From assembly GCF_009739465.1 (NCBI RefSeq), contig NZ_WHOM01000062.1, forward strand, positions 1 through 64,000: a DNA stretch of 64,000 nucleotides, written 5' to 3'. A model generated the notes under the pieces. It was given only the letters and a program-made list of their open reading frames with translations. It was not told the origin of the DNA and made no database searches. The DNA is from Streptomyces apocyni (GTDB taxonomy: Bacteria > Actinomycetota > Actinomycetes > Streptomycetales > Streptomycetaceae). Each line of letters opens with the position of its first letter. Within the stretch, counting starts at the first letter, position 1. Below, one piece after another: positions 1 to 7,898 of the stretch. Made by a program: the position numbers and the translations under genes.

Positions 1-246
1 GGCGAAGTCCGCCAGGCCCTCGACCGTGACGACCTCGCGGCCCTCGGCCTGACCGGCCGCGACCAGACACGAACACACCGGCACACCGTCCAGACGCACC
101 GTGCACGAGCCGCACTCACCCTGCTCACAGGCGTTCTTCGAACCCGGCAGGCCCATCCGCTCACGCAGCACGTACAGCAGGGACTCGCCCTCCCACACAT
201 CGTCGGCTTCCTGCTTACGGCCATTGACCGTGAAATTGACGCGCAT
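1..246 (-). CDS. 2Fe-2S subunit of a molybdenum hydroxylase (xanthine dehydrogenase/CoxS family), cut by the window edge
   Basis: This is the N-terminal 82 residues of the small iron-sulfur subunit of a xanthine dehydrogenase/CO-dehydrogenase-type enzyme; the rest lies left of the window. It carries electrons from the Mo-cofactor subunit to the FAD subunit. The visible part holds the plant-ferredoxin-like 2Fe-2S motif CEQGECGSC followed by a further Cys (VPVCSCLV), and begins MRVNFTVNG, typical for this family. The ATG at 246 lies 2 nt downstream of the stop of the FAD-subunit gene, so the two are co-transcribed. The molybdopterin-binding subunit should follow outside the window. The substrate (xanthine, another purine or aldehyde) cannot be told from this fragment. 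Confidence 0.9.
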   Translation of the reverse strand, partial: MRVNFTVNGRKQEADDVWEGESLLYVLRERMGLPGSKNACEQGECGSCTVRLDGVPVCSCLVAAGQAEGREVVTVEGLADFA

Positions 247-248
247 GG

Positions 249-1148
249 TTACGCAGCTCCTTCGACAGCGCCGCGGCCATTGCCACCGCGGTAGGACTCC
301 CAGGTCCACATCAACGTCCGGCGGGCCATCACACCCACCGCGTGACGGCGGTAGCTGGCACTGCCCCGCACATCGTCGATCGGGTTACAGGCCCCGGACG
401 CCAGCTGGGCGAACTGCTTCGCGATGGACGGAGTGATGATCTTCCCGTTGTCCCAGAAGCCACCCTCCTCCAGCGCCGCGTTCAAAAACTCCTCCGCCGC
501 CGTCGCCCGCACCGGCGTCGGCGCCGCCGAACCGATCCCCGTACGCACCGAACGCGTCCGCGGATGCAGCGCCAGACCGAACGCGCACACCGCGATCACC
601 ATCGCGTTACGCGTACCGACCTTGGAGAACTGCTGCGGCCCATCCGCCCTCGGAATGTGCACAGCCTTGATCAGCTCGTCGGGCTCCAGCGCATTGCGCT
701 TCACACCCTTGTAGAAGTCATCGATCGCGATCAGCCGCGCACCACGCGCCTGCGACTCGACCTCCACATCGGCCCCCGACGCCAGCAGCGCCGGATGCGC
801 GTCACCCGCGGGCGAGGCACAGCCCAGGTTCCCGCCCACCCCGCCACGGTTACGGATCTGCGGAGACGCCACCGTGTGCGACGCCAGCGCCAGCCCCGGC
901 AGCTCAGAGCGCAGATTCTCCATGATCTTCGTGTACGGGACAGACGGCCCCAGCGCGACCTTCTCCTCGCCGACCGTCCACTCACCGAGCTCACTGATCC
1001 GGTTCAGGTCCAGCAGGTACTCAGGACGCCGATGATCAAAGTTGATCTCGACCATCACATCGGTGCCACCCGCAATCGGCACAGCCGTGGGATGCGCTGC
1101 CTTCACGGCAAGCGCCTCCTCCCAGCTGGCGGGGCGAAGGAAGTCCAT
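249..1148 (-). CDS. FAD-binding subunit of xanthine dehydrogenase/CoxM family
   Basis: The product is a 299-residue FAD-binding subunit of a molybdenum hydroxylase, passing electrons from the Fe-S subunit to the final acceptor. It starts MDFLRPASWEEAL and carries the FAD pyrophosphate-binding motif PIAGGTD near residue 30 and the RNRGGVGGNLG segment near residue 105, both diagnostic of the CoxM/PCMH fold. Length fits the family (about 290-300). I chose ATG 1148, preceded by AGAAGAGAG, over an in-frame start at 1223 because the extra 25 residues are basic and unlike family N-termini. The Fe-S subunit gene follows after 2 nt. No XdhC-type chaperone or PucR-type regulator is visible. Confidence 0.9.
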   Translation of the reverse strand: MDFLRPASWEEALAVKAAHPTAVPIAGGTDVMVEINFDHRRPEYLLDLNRISELGEWTVGEEKVALGPSVPYTKIMENLRSELPGLALASHTVASPQIRNRGGVGGNLGCASPAGDAHPALLASGADVEVESQARGARLIAIDDFYKGVKRNALEPDELIKAVHIPRADGPQQFSKVGTRNAMVIAVCAFGLALHPRTRSVRTGIGSAAPTPVRATAAEEFLNAALEEGGFWDNGKIITPSIAKQFAQLASGACNPIDDVRGSASYRRHAVGVMARRTLMWTWESYRGGNGRGAVEGAA

Positions 1149-1543
1149 TGACGGCTCTCTTCTTCGTAATCGGGTCGTTCGTTTCCAGCCAGCGGACCGC
1201 AGTACGTCGACTGGCTGGTTCACGCGCTGTTCACTCGGATTGGCGTAAGTACACCCGTCCGCCCCAGGCCGGGGTCAGTCACCGAAACCATGAAGGTATT
1301 GGCTGGCCGCAGGAGTCGCCTTGTAGATTCGTCTGAAAGGCAGCGCTCCGTAACCCCACTGATTCACCCCGGCAACAGCGCACCCAGCGGAACGGCAAGA
1401 TCGAGACAGATCGGCGGCGACATCGTGCGGCTGGGCGCACGACCGGAGGCCCGCTCGGGGCGCCCGTCGCGGCCCAGCACGGTCACCGCCGTACGACCTG
1501 ATGTCCGATATCCGGTGTCTGACGTCCGCCCTGCGAGCGAATG
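1149..1543. promoter_or_regulatory. Intergenic region upstream of the hydroxylase genes, with an inverted repeat
   Basis: No convincing gene lies in this 395-bp gap, which should hold the promoter for the leftward hydroxylase operon and the 3' end of the carbamoyltransferase transcript. One feature stands out: 8-bp arms CCAGCCAG (1185-1192) and CTGGCTGG (1211-1218), 37-64 bp before the hydroxylase start. This is a plausible regulator site. No regulator gene is in the window to pair it with, so the role is inference. Confidence 0.4.
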
Positions 1544-3352
1544 TCAGGCGGCGGGGTGAGGGGCGACCTTGGTGACGAGGTGGTTGCCGAGCATGAGGTA
1601 GTCAATCCCCGTGCCCAGGAAGCAGTTCAACGCGTCGGCCGGGCTACACACGATCGGCTCGCCCGCCACGTTGAACGAGGTGTTGAGCAAACAGGGAACG
1701 TCGGTCAGTGCGGTGAACTGGCGCAACAGAGCTGCCAGCCGCGGAGTGTCCTGATCGGTGATGGTCTGCACCCTGGAGGTACCGTCCACATGGGTCGCGC
1801 CCGGGAGCACGTCGCGGAACTCCGGCCGCACCGGGAAGACGAAGGTCATGTACGGCGAACGGACTTTGCGCCCCATTTCGAAGACCTTCGGAGCGTCCGA
1901 CTCCAGCACGATCGGCGCGAACGGACGGAACGGTTCGCGGTGCTTGACCCGGGTATTGATGACGTCCTTGATATCCGGGAAGTTCGGGTTGGCAAGGATG
2001 CTGCGGTGCCCCAACGCCCGGGGGCCATGCTCGATCCGGCCCTCGAACCAGCCGATGACGACCTTCTCGGTGAGCAGTTTCGCCACCTCACCGACAACCT
2101 CGTCGTCACTCAGCCTGCGCCATTCCATCCGACCGCCGAACTCCCGCAGGGCCTCCTCGATCGCCGAGTCGTCGTATTCCGGTCCGAGATACGGAGTGAC
2201 CGGCACCGCGGCCTTCTCCTCCTTCCCGACATTGTCCGGGTGATTGATCCAGGCATAGGCGGCGGCGCCGATGACGATGCCCGTATCGCTGGCACCGAAA
2301 CTCACGTCCATGTCGTCGAACCGCGACCCCTCGAACAGCGGGGTGTTGTTGAGGCAGTTCAACGCCACGCCGCCTTCGAACAGCAGGTGATTCAGGTCCG
2401 TCTTGGCTTCCAGCGCGCGGAGCTGGTGGCTCGTGACGGCGTTCAGCATCTCCTGTGCCGCGGCGGCCACCCGGGCCTTGTACTCGAGAGTGTCCCGCAC
2501 AGGGCCGAAATACTGCTCGAAGAGGGGATCGAAATTGCGAGAGTTATCCGTATCGAGAGGCATACAGAAGCTGTAACGCCCGTCCTCGTGCAGTTGGACG
2601 ATGTGCTCGAGGAACGGGTTCGGCACCGGAGGCTCGGCGAACCCGGACAGACCCATGACCTTGTACTCGTCACTGTTGGGCACGAATCCCAGATATCGCG
2701 TAATCGCACCGAACAGCAGCCCGATCGAGTAGTCCGCACCGATGGTCGACTCGTCGAAGACGCGAATCCGGCCATCCCGGATTTCCCCCATCAGCGACGA
2801 GCACACTTCGGCGCGACCGTCACTGATAAGAAACGCGCTGTCCTTCATTCCCGCCAAGTAGTATCCAGTCGTCGCGTGCGCGATGTGATGCGGTACGAAC
2901 ACCACCTTGTCTGGATCGGGAGTGAACCCGGTGCGCGAGGCGAAGTCGGCAAGGATCGCCTCGTGACTGACGACTTCACTGAACAGTCCTTCAATGCGAC
3001 TGATGAGATCCAGCTTCGCCGAGGACTCCATCGGCGAGGACCTGATGCCGGACAGCACCATATCCACGAGCTCAACGGAGAAGTCCCAAGGGATGGCAAT
3101 GAGGTCAATGTCAGAGAACTGCAACCCTGCATGCTCAAGGCACCATTTCACCGAGTTGAACGGAAAGTCGGTGGTCTTCTTCTCCCGGTTGAACCGCTCT
3201 TCCTCCACGGCAGCGACCAGCTCGCCATCCACCAGGAGCGACGCACCCGCGTCGTGACCGATGACGTAGTGCCTCTCGCTACCAACCGCACCGAAATGCT
3301 CGGCAAAGAATTCCGATATACGACTAAAACCGTTACATCCCAACACAATCAC
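1544..3352 (-). CDS. O-carbamoyltransferase (NodU/CmcH/TobZ family)
   Basis: The 602-residue product belongs to the carbamoyltransferases that move a carbamoyl group from carbamoyl phosphate, via carbamoyl-adenylate, to a hydroxyl of a sugar or antibiotic. The N-terminal Kae1-like domain shows GHDAGASLL and EERFNREK (about residues 25-55); the C-terminal YrdC-like half carries IEHGPRALGHRSILANP near residue 455 and LNTSFN near residue 560. Length is typical. The GTG at 3352 is chosen because AGAAGGGG sits 6 nt upstream and the family begins with a hydrophobic strand (here IVLGCNGFS). The 5' end is less G+C-rich than its surroundings and uses an ATA Ile codon, hinting at transfer. It stands alone with no glycosyltransferase or biosynthetic cluster beside it, so the acceptor is unknown. 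Confidence 0.88.
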   Translation of the reverse strand: MIVLGCNGFSRISEFFAEHFGAVGSERHYVIGHDAGASLLVDGELVAAVEEERFNREKKTTDFPFNSVKWCLEHAGLQFSDIDLIAIPWDFSVELVDMVLSGIRSSPMESSAKLDLISRIEGLFSEVVSHEAILADFASRTGFTPDPDKVVFVPHHIAHATTGYYLAGMKDSAFLISDGRAEVCSSLMGEIRDGRIRVFDESTIGADYSIGLLFGAITRYLGFVPNSDEYKVMGLSGFAEPPVPNPFLEHIVQLHEDGRYSFCMPLDTDNSRNFDPLFEQYFGPVRDTLEYKARVAAAAQEMLNAVTSHQLRALEAKTDLNHLLFEGGVALNCLNNTPLFEGSRFDDMDVSFGASDTGIVIGAAAYAWINHPDNVGKEEKAAVPVTPYLGPEYDDSAIEEALREFGGRMEWRRLSDDEVVGEVAKLLTEKVVIGWFEGRIEHGPRALGHRSILANPNFPDIKDVINTRVKHREPFRPFAPIVLESDAPKVFEMGRKVRSPYMTFVFPVRPEFRDVLPGATHVDGTSRVQTITDQDTPRLAALLRQFTALTDVPCLLNTSFNVAGEPIVCSPADALNCFLGTGIDYLMLGNHLVTKVAPHPAA

Positions 3353-3441
3353 GACAATCCCCTTCTCTGTCACACGGCATGAATCGATGGATGCTGCCGA
3401 CACGGCCAGCCAGCACATGGGCGCGGCCGCGGGCACGGACT

Positions 3442-4584
3442 TCACGGAGTACTACGCCCCTCGTCCCCCCTGCGCTCTCTGGCCGCCGCCCGCCGGACCT
3501 CCTCCTGCTCCCACAAAGCCTTCAACTCAAGGGCACGCTCATCAAGTTCAACGGGCTCGCCCTCGCCCTCTTCGTCGTCCTTCCACAACCCCTGCTCCTT
3601 GAGCTGACGCACCTGGACCTCGACCGGAGGTTCCGGATCGAAGTCACTGGGACGTGGCCCCTCCGGACCATCGGGACCGACCCGGACGAGCCGCTCGACG
3701 CGAGTGATCCGAAACCGGCTCCCGTCCACACTCAGACTGTTGCCGCGCTTCGCGTCCAACCCATCGGCGGCTCGCGCGTACTCCGCTCGCTCCGCCTCCG
3801 AGAGCTTCAACGTGAACGGCCCCATGACACGCAACCAGCTGGCCAGACTGTCCCGGGCCCCCTGCGGTGTGGCAGCCGTCGCCCCCGGGTTGTGCGACCT
3901 CCACTGCCCGTCCACCCGCTCAGAAACCATGAACACCGCGGGCAGCAACACACCACCCGGGAACCGCTCGACGGCACGCCGCGCGTCCTCGCGCACCTCT
4001 GACGGCGCACCAGGGGCAGTCCCCATGAACCGCACGAGATCGAGCTTCAGCAGCCCGTCGGACAGCCCGGTGCTGGTGTACGGATCGACGACGAACCCCT
4101 TGGTCCGCGAGCGCACTTGATACGCCTCGCCGACCTCCCCCGGATCGGGGTCGGATGGCCGGGGCGGCTCAGGCCCGCTGCGTCCCATCCGAATGAACCG
4201 CGAGGCCCGCACAATCCGAAACCGCTCACCCCGCACGCCGACCTCGTCGACCACCTCGCGGTCCATCCGCAGCGCCGCCGCCATCCACGCCTTCCGCGCC
4301 TTCGCGTCACCGGCGTCCTCGGCTTCCTTCGCGCGCCCACGAAAACGCGACCCCAAGGAATCCCTGGCCCCCTGCGGCGTATCGGAACCGTACTCAGACA
4401 GCTCCCACCCACCCGCCTCGTGCTCCCGCGCATGAAAGAACTCCCCCAGCGCCACCCCCATCAAGTCCGGGTAGCGCTCCCGCGCCTGCCACGCTTCCTG
4501 ATCCGCGAAGGCGGCAATGGGCCCGTCCTGCGGACCAACCCGAAAGGTGAGATAGGCGGGCACCCTGTCCTCGTAACCAGTCAT
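3442..4584 (-). CDS. DUF5954 family protein with an internal duplication
   Basis: The 380-residue product resembles the Streptomyces family DUF5954, whose function is not known. It starts MTGYEDRVPAY, the usual family start; 16 residues upstream in frame (to 4632) lack a ribosome site and were left out. Two halves repeat: each contains TPQGARDSL, followed about 50-60 residues later by an RFRI.R..RF/L.R segment, a GP.G/S.GPEGPRPSD-like stretch and DPDP/DPEP. The C-terminus (from about 340) is highly charged and probably helical. There is no signal peptide or membrane segment. It is transcribed away from the kinase genes, so any link to them is only proximity. Confidence 0.75.
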   Translation of the reverse strand: MTGYEDRVPAYLTFRVGPQDGPIAAFADQEAWQARERYPDLMGVALGEFFHAREHEAGGWELSEYGSDTPQGARDSLGSRFRGRAKEAEDAGDAKARKAWMAAALRMDREVVDEVGVRGERFRIVRASRFIRMGRSGPEPPRPSDPDPGEVGEAYQVRSRTKGFVVDPYTSTGLSDGLLKLDLVRFMGTAPGAPSEVREDARRAVERFPGGVLLPAVFMVSERVDGQWRSHNPGATAATPQGARDSLASWLRVMGPFTLKLSEAERAEYARAADGLDAKRGNSLSVDGSRFRITRVERLVRVGPDGPEGPRPSDFDPEPPVEVQVRQLKEQGLWKDDEEGEGEPVELDERALELKALWEQEEVRRAAARERRGDEGRSTP

Positions 4585-4729
4585 GCACCGAATGTGCCCG
4601 AACTCAACCCACCCCTGCTGCCAAACCAGCAAAACCGGGAGCAGTCTCCTCTTCCTGCCATACCTGCCGCCGTCCCCGCGATGGCGCTTGAGTAGGCTTG
4701 ACCTGGACGATCACGGAGCGGGGGTGCGC

Positions 4730-5650
4730 ATGGAGCCACTGCGCCAGGACGACCCTCCCCGGATCGGGCCCCACGTCACCCTCGCCCGGCTCGACGCGGA
4801 GTACGAACAGGCCGTTCCCGCACGCCGCTTCATCGCCCGCGGCGCCGACGGCGACCGCACGTTCCTGGGCTGCCTCCCACGCGCCAACGTCGACCCGACC
4901 CGCTGGGCGATCGAGGCGGAGAGTGCCCGTCGGCTCTCGATACCGGGATTCCTGCCCGTCGAGGAAGTCGGCGGCACAGCGGACCTCCCCTGGTGGACGG
5001 CGCCGTACGCCCCCGCCCTCCCACTCCCCGCCGCCCTGCGAGCGCACGGCGGTCCGCTGCCCGAGCCGTTCGTACGGGCCCTGGGCGCGGCCCTCGCCCG
5101 GACGCTGGCGACCGCCCACAACCTTGGCGTCACGCACGCGGGCCTGTCCCCCGCCGCCGTACTGCTCACCACGGAAGGACCCCGTCTGAGCTGCTTCGGT
5201 GCGGTACGGGCCGCCGCCCCGGACGGCGAGCAGCGCGCTGGCCTGCCGGGCCTCGACTCCGGCAGTCTCGCCCCGGAACAAGCGACCGGTGGACGGCCAC
5301 GCCCGCTGGGCGACGTATACGCCCTGGGGTCCGTACTCGCCTACGCGGCAACCGGCCATACCGTGCCCGAACGCGACGAACTCCCCTCGTCCCTCCGTGG
5401 ATTGATCACGACGTGCCTCGCCCGTGACCCGGTGCGGCGTCCGCGGGCGGACCAAGTCCTCACCCACCTGGAGCCGACCGCGCCTTCGACGGGGCATCAA
5501 GCCACCGTTCTGGACACGGCCGCCCCGATCCCCCTGCCGGCATCGTTGGTCGCCGCGCTCGCGCGCCAGTCGGCACAGGTCCTGGCGGCCGAAGTGCCCG
5601 TCCCCGAGGTGCCCGTTCCTGAAGTCCCCGTTCCTGCTGCCCTGGACTGA
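4730..5650 (+). CDS. Pseudokinase: degenerate Ser/Thr protein kinase-like protein
   Basis: The 306-residue product has the fold outline of the two kinases that follow (for example PLPEPFVRALGAALARTLATAH and the DVYALGSVLAYAATGH helix-F region) but lacks the catalytic residues. There is no glycine-rich loop or VAIK lysine, HRDLKP is replaced by HAGLSP, and DFG by CFG. It should therefore not phosphorylate anything and may regulate or scaffold its neighbours. The C-terminus carries the short repeat VPVPEVPVPEVPVP. The start is ATG 4730 or GTG 4724, after GGAG at 4715. It ends 5 nt before the next kinase gene, so co-expression is expected. A TAGGCT -10-like hexamer lies at 4693-4698. Confidence 0.8.
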   Translation: MEPLRQDDPPRIGPHVTLARLDAEYEQAVPARRFIARGADGDRTFLGCLPRANVDPTRWAIEAESARRLSIPGFLPVEEVGGTADLPWWTAPYAPALPLPAALRAHGGPLPEPFVRALGAALARTLATAHNLGVTHAGLSPAAVLLTTEGPRLSCFGAVRAAAPDGEQRAGLPGLDSGSLAPEQATGGRPRPLGDVYALGSVLAYAATGHTVPERDELPSSLRGLITTCLARDPVRRPRADQVLTHLEPTAPSTGHQATVLDTAAPIPLPASLVAALARQSAQVLAAEVPVPEVPVPEVPVPAALD

Positions 5651-5655
5651 CGGCC

Positions 5656-7875
5656 ATGCTCTCCCCACTCACCCATGACGACCCGCACCAGCTCGGCGGC
5701 TACCGCCTCATCGCGCGCCTGGGCAGCGGCGGCATGGGCACCGTCTACCTCGCCCGCTCGGTCACAGGCCGTACGGCAGCACTGAAGACGCTGCATCCCC
5801 ACATCGCGACCGACACCGCCATGCGCACCCGCTTCCGCCTTGAGGTGGACGCGGCCCGCGTCATCGGCCCCATCCACGGCGCCCGCGTCTTCGACGCCGA
5901 TCCGCTCGCCGAAACCCCCTGGATGGCCACCGAGTACGTGCTCGGCCCGCCCCTCGGCGACGCCGTCTCCTTCGCGGGGCCGCTCCCCGAGCCCGCGGTA
6001 CGCGCGCTAGGAGCCCTGCTGTGTGCGGCTCTGGCCCAACTCCATGCCTCGGACGTCGTCCACCGCGACCTCAAACCCTCCAACATCATGGTCACGGCAG
6101 ACGGTCCCAAAGTCATCGACTTCGGCATCGCCCGCGCCATCGGCGACGACCGCCTCACCCGCACCGGTACCGCCGCGGGCACGCCGGCCTTCATGTCCCC
6201 CGAGCAGGCGACCGGCCAGGAACACACCGCCGCGGGGGACGTCTTCGCACTCGCTGGCGTCCTCGTCCACGCGGCCACCGGCCACGGGCCCTTCGGCGCT
6301 GGCCAGCACGCCGACCTCATCTACCGTGTCCGCTACGCCAGCCCGGACCTCACCGGAGTGCCCCCGGCCCTGCTCCCGATCCTGACCCAATGCCTCAGCA
6401 AGAACCCAGCCGACCGCCCCACCACCACCGACCTCGCCACCCAACTTCATCCTGGACACGGCGACTTCGCCAGCCGTCTCCCCGAGCCCCTGCTCATGGA
6501 GATCGCCCGCCGCGCGGGCGACGTCTGGCATGCCCGGCCCCGCCGCCTCCCGGCCCCGCCGGAAGACGCCCTCGCCGAAGCCTTCCCGGGCGCCCCCAGG
6601 TCCGCCACCTCGCGCCTGTCCGGCTTGTCCGGCCTGTCCCGTCGCAAGCTCCTCGCCCTCGGGGGGAGTTCCGCACTCGGAGCGGCAGTGGCCTCGGGCG
6701 GCGCCTGGGCGTGGCTGGACAGTCTGGACGGCGGCGACACCACCGACCCGAAGCCGCCCGCCGCCACCTCTTCGAAACAGCCCGCGTTCGACCTGCTCTG
6801 GCAGGTGGCGACGAGCTCGGTCGAGCCTCAGATTCCTCCGGTGCCGCTCATTCTGGACGGGCTGCTCGTCGCGGGAGAGTTCGGCGTACAAGGCTTGAAT
6901 CCCGCGACAGGAGCGGTGAAGTGGTCGGACCCCGAGGTCTATTTCCTGCGCCGAACCGCTACGGACGGCAAGCAGGTCTACGCCGCCGACCACACCCTCG
7001 ATGAGAGCGATCCGCTCAGCGTTTCCACGGTCGACCTGACCACGGGAGAGATCAACGCCCCGTTCAGTGAGCTCAAGGACCTGAGAGCGATCCTCGACGG
7101 AACCCAAGTGCTCTGCGCGACAGGCGATGCCGTCTACCTGACAGGAGGGCGAGGACCCCGTACGGAATCCGGATTCGACAAGGCCCAGTCGTGGTTCCTG
7201 CTGGGCATCGGCATCCGTTCGGGCAAGAAACTCTGGGAGGTCCCGCTCCCGGCCCGACCGGACGAATCCGAACGTCTGCACTTCCTGTCCGCCAAGGCCG
7301 TGGGCGAGTACCTGGTCCTTGTCCAGCAGTCCGCGGACGGCGCACTACGCCTCGTCGTCCGCAACGCCCTGACGGGCGAAGCGCTGTGGAACCGGCCGCT
7401 CGACGGCGAGCAGCCCGGTTTCAGCCGGGCGCATCTGGCGGTGGACAGCAGGCATGTGTACCCGTCCGCTGATGAACTGGTCGCCCTCGGCCTGGCCGAC
7501 GGCAAGGAAGCCTGGCGCTTCGAAGGAAAGACTCCGCAGGCGCGGTTCAGTCCCCCGGCCACCAAGGACGGTGTGGTGTACGCGGTGGAGGAGAACCGCG
7601 GCATCGTCGCGCTCGACGCCACGAACGGCACCCTGCGGTGGGCCGAGAAGAGCCGCGCGGTCACGACCGAGGACCTCGGCGCCCCGCCCGTGGTCGGGAT
7701 CGCGTCCGTATACGCGCAGAACAAGGCTTCGTCGGCACTGGTGGCCGTGGACATCCGGACCGGCACCGTGACCCGTAGCGTCAAAGCCGCCCCGGCGCGG
7801 TACTTCGCCCACGCCTCCGCCAGGCGGCTCATCGCCGTTGGCGACGAGCACACGGCCGCCTACCCCCTCAACTGA
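5656..7875 (+). CDS. Transmembrane Ser/Thr protein kinase with PQQ-type beta-propeller domain
   Basis: The 739-residue product is a PknB-type kinase. Its N-terminal domain (about 15-275) has the G-loop LGSGGMGTVYLA, Lys44, the catalytic loop HRDLKPSN with Asp138, DFG at 155-157 and the APE-like SPEQA. A linker leads to SRRKLLALGG (Arg329-Arg330) and a hydrophobic segment at about 336-353, which looks like an internal twin-arginine signal-anchor. The C-terminal half (380-739) shows repeating blades of the PQQ/YVTN propeller type (LNPATGAVKW, DATNGTLRW). This suggests a cytosolic kinase with an outside propeller that may sense a ligand. It begins 5 nt after the pseudokinase stop with only a weak ribosome site, so translation may be coupled. 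The next paralogue follows after 23 nt. The ligand and target are unknown. Confidence 0.9.
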   Translation: MLSPLTHDDPHQLGGYRLIARLGSGGMGTVYLARSVTGRTAALKTLHPHIATDTAMRTRFRLEVDAARVIGPIHGARVFDADPLAETPWMATEYVLGPPLGDAVSFAGPLPEPAVRALGALLCAALAQLHASDVVHRDLKPSNIMVTADGPKVIDFGIARAIGDDRLTRTGTAAGTPAFMSPEQATGQEHTAAGDVFALAGVLVHAATGHGPFGAGQHADLIYRVRYASPDLTGVPPALLPILTQCLSKNPADRPTTTDLATQLHPGHGDFASRLPEPLLMEIARRAGDVWHARPRRLPAPPEDALAEAFPGAPRSATSRLSGLSGLSRRKLLALGGSSALGAAVASGGAWAWLDSLDGGDTTDPKPPAATSSKQPAFDLLWQVATSSVEPQIPPVPLILDGLLVAGEFGVQGLNPATGAVKWSDPEVYFLRRTATDGKQVYAADHTLDESDPLSVSTVDLTTGEINAPFSELKDLRAILDGTQVLCATGDAVYLTGGRGPRTESGFDKAQSWFLLGIGIRSGKKLWEVPLPARPDESERLHFLSAKAVGEYLVLVQQSADGALRLVVRNALTGEALWNRPLDGEQPGFSRAHLAVDSRHVYPSADELVALGLADGKEAWRFEGKTPQARFSPPATKDGVVYAVEENRGIVALDATNGTLRWAEKSRAVTTEDLGAPPVVGIASVYAQNKASSALVAVDIRTGTVTRSVKAAPARYFAHASARRLIAVGDEHTAAYPLN

Positions 7876-7898
7876 GCTCACAGAAGGCCCCACACACC

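Noticed and set aside
1..1148. Aerobic CO dehydrogenase rather than xanthine dehydrogenase
   Set aside because: The Mo-binding subunit with the CO-specific active-site loop is outside the window, so only the broad family can be given.
1541..3382. A 613-codon open frame on the plus strand opposite the carbamoyltransferase
   Set aside because: High-G+C antisense shadow; product is Arg/Asp/Val-rich with no family motif, while the opposite strand has clear carbamoyltransferase motifs.
4604..5668. A 354-codon minus-strand frame opposite the pseudokinase
   Set aside because: Gly/Arg-rich composition and no motif; the plus-strand frame aligns with the neighbouring kinases.
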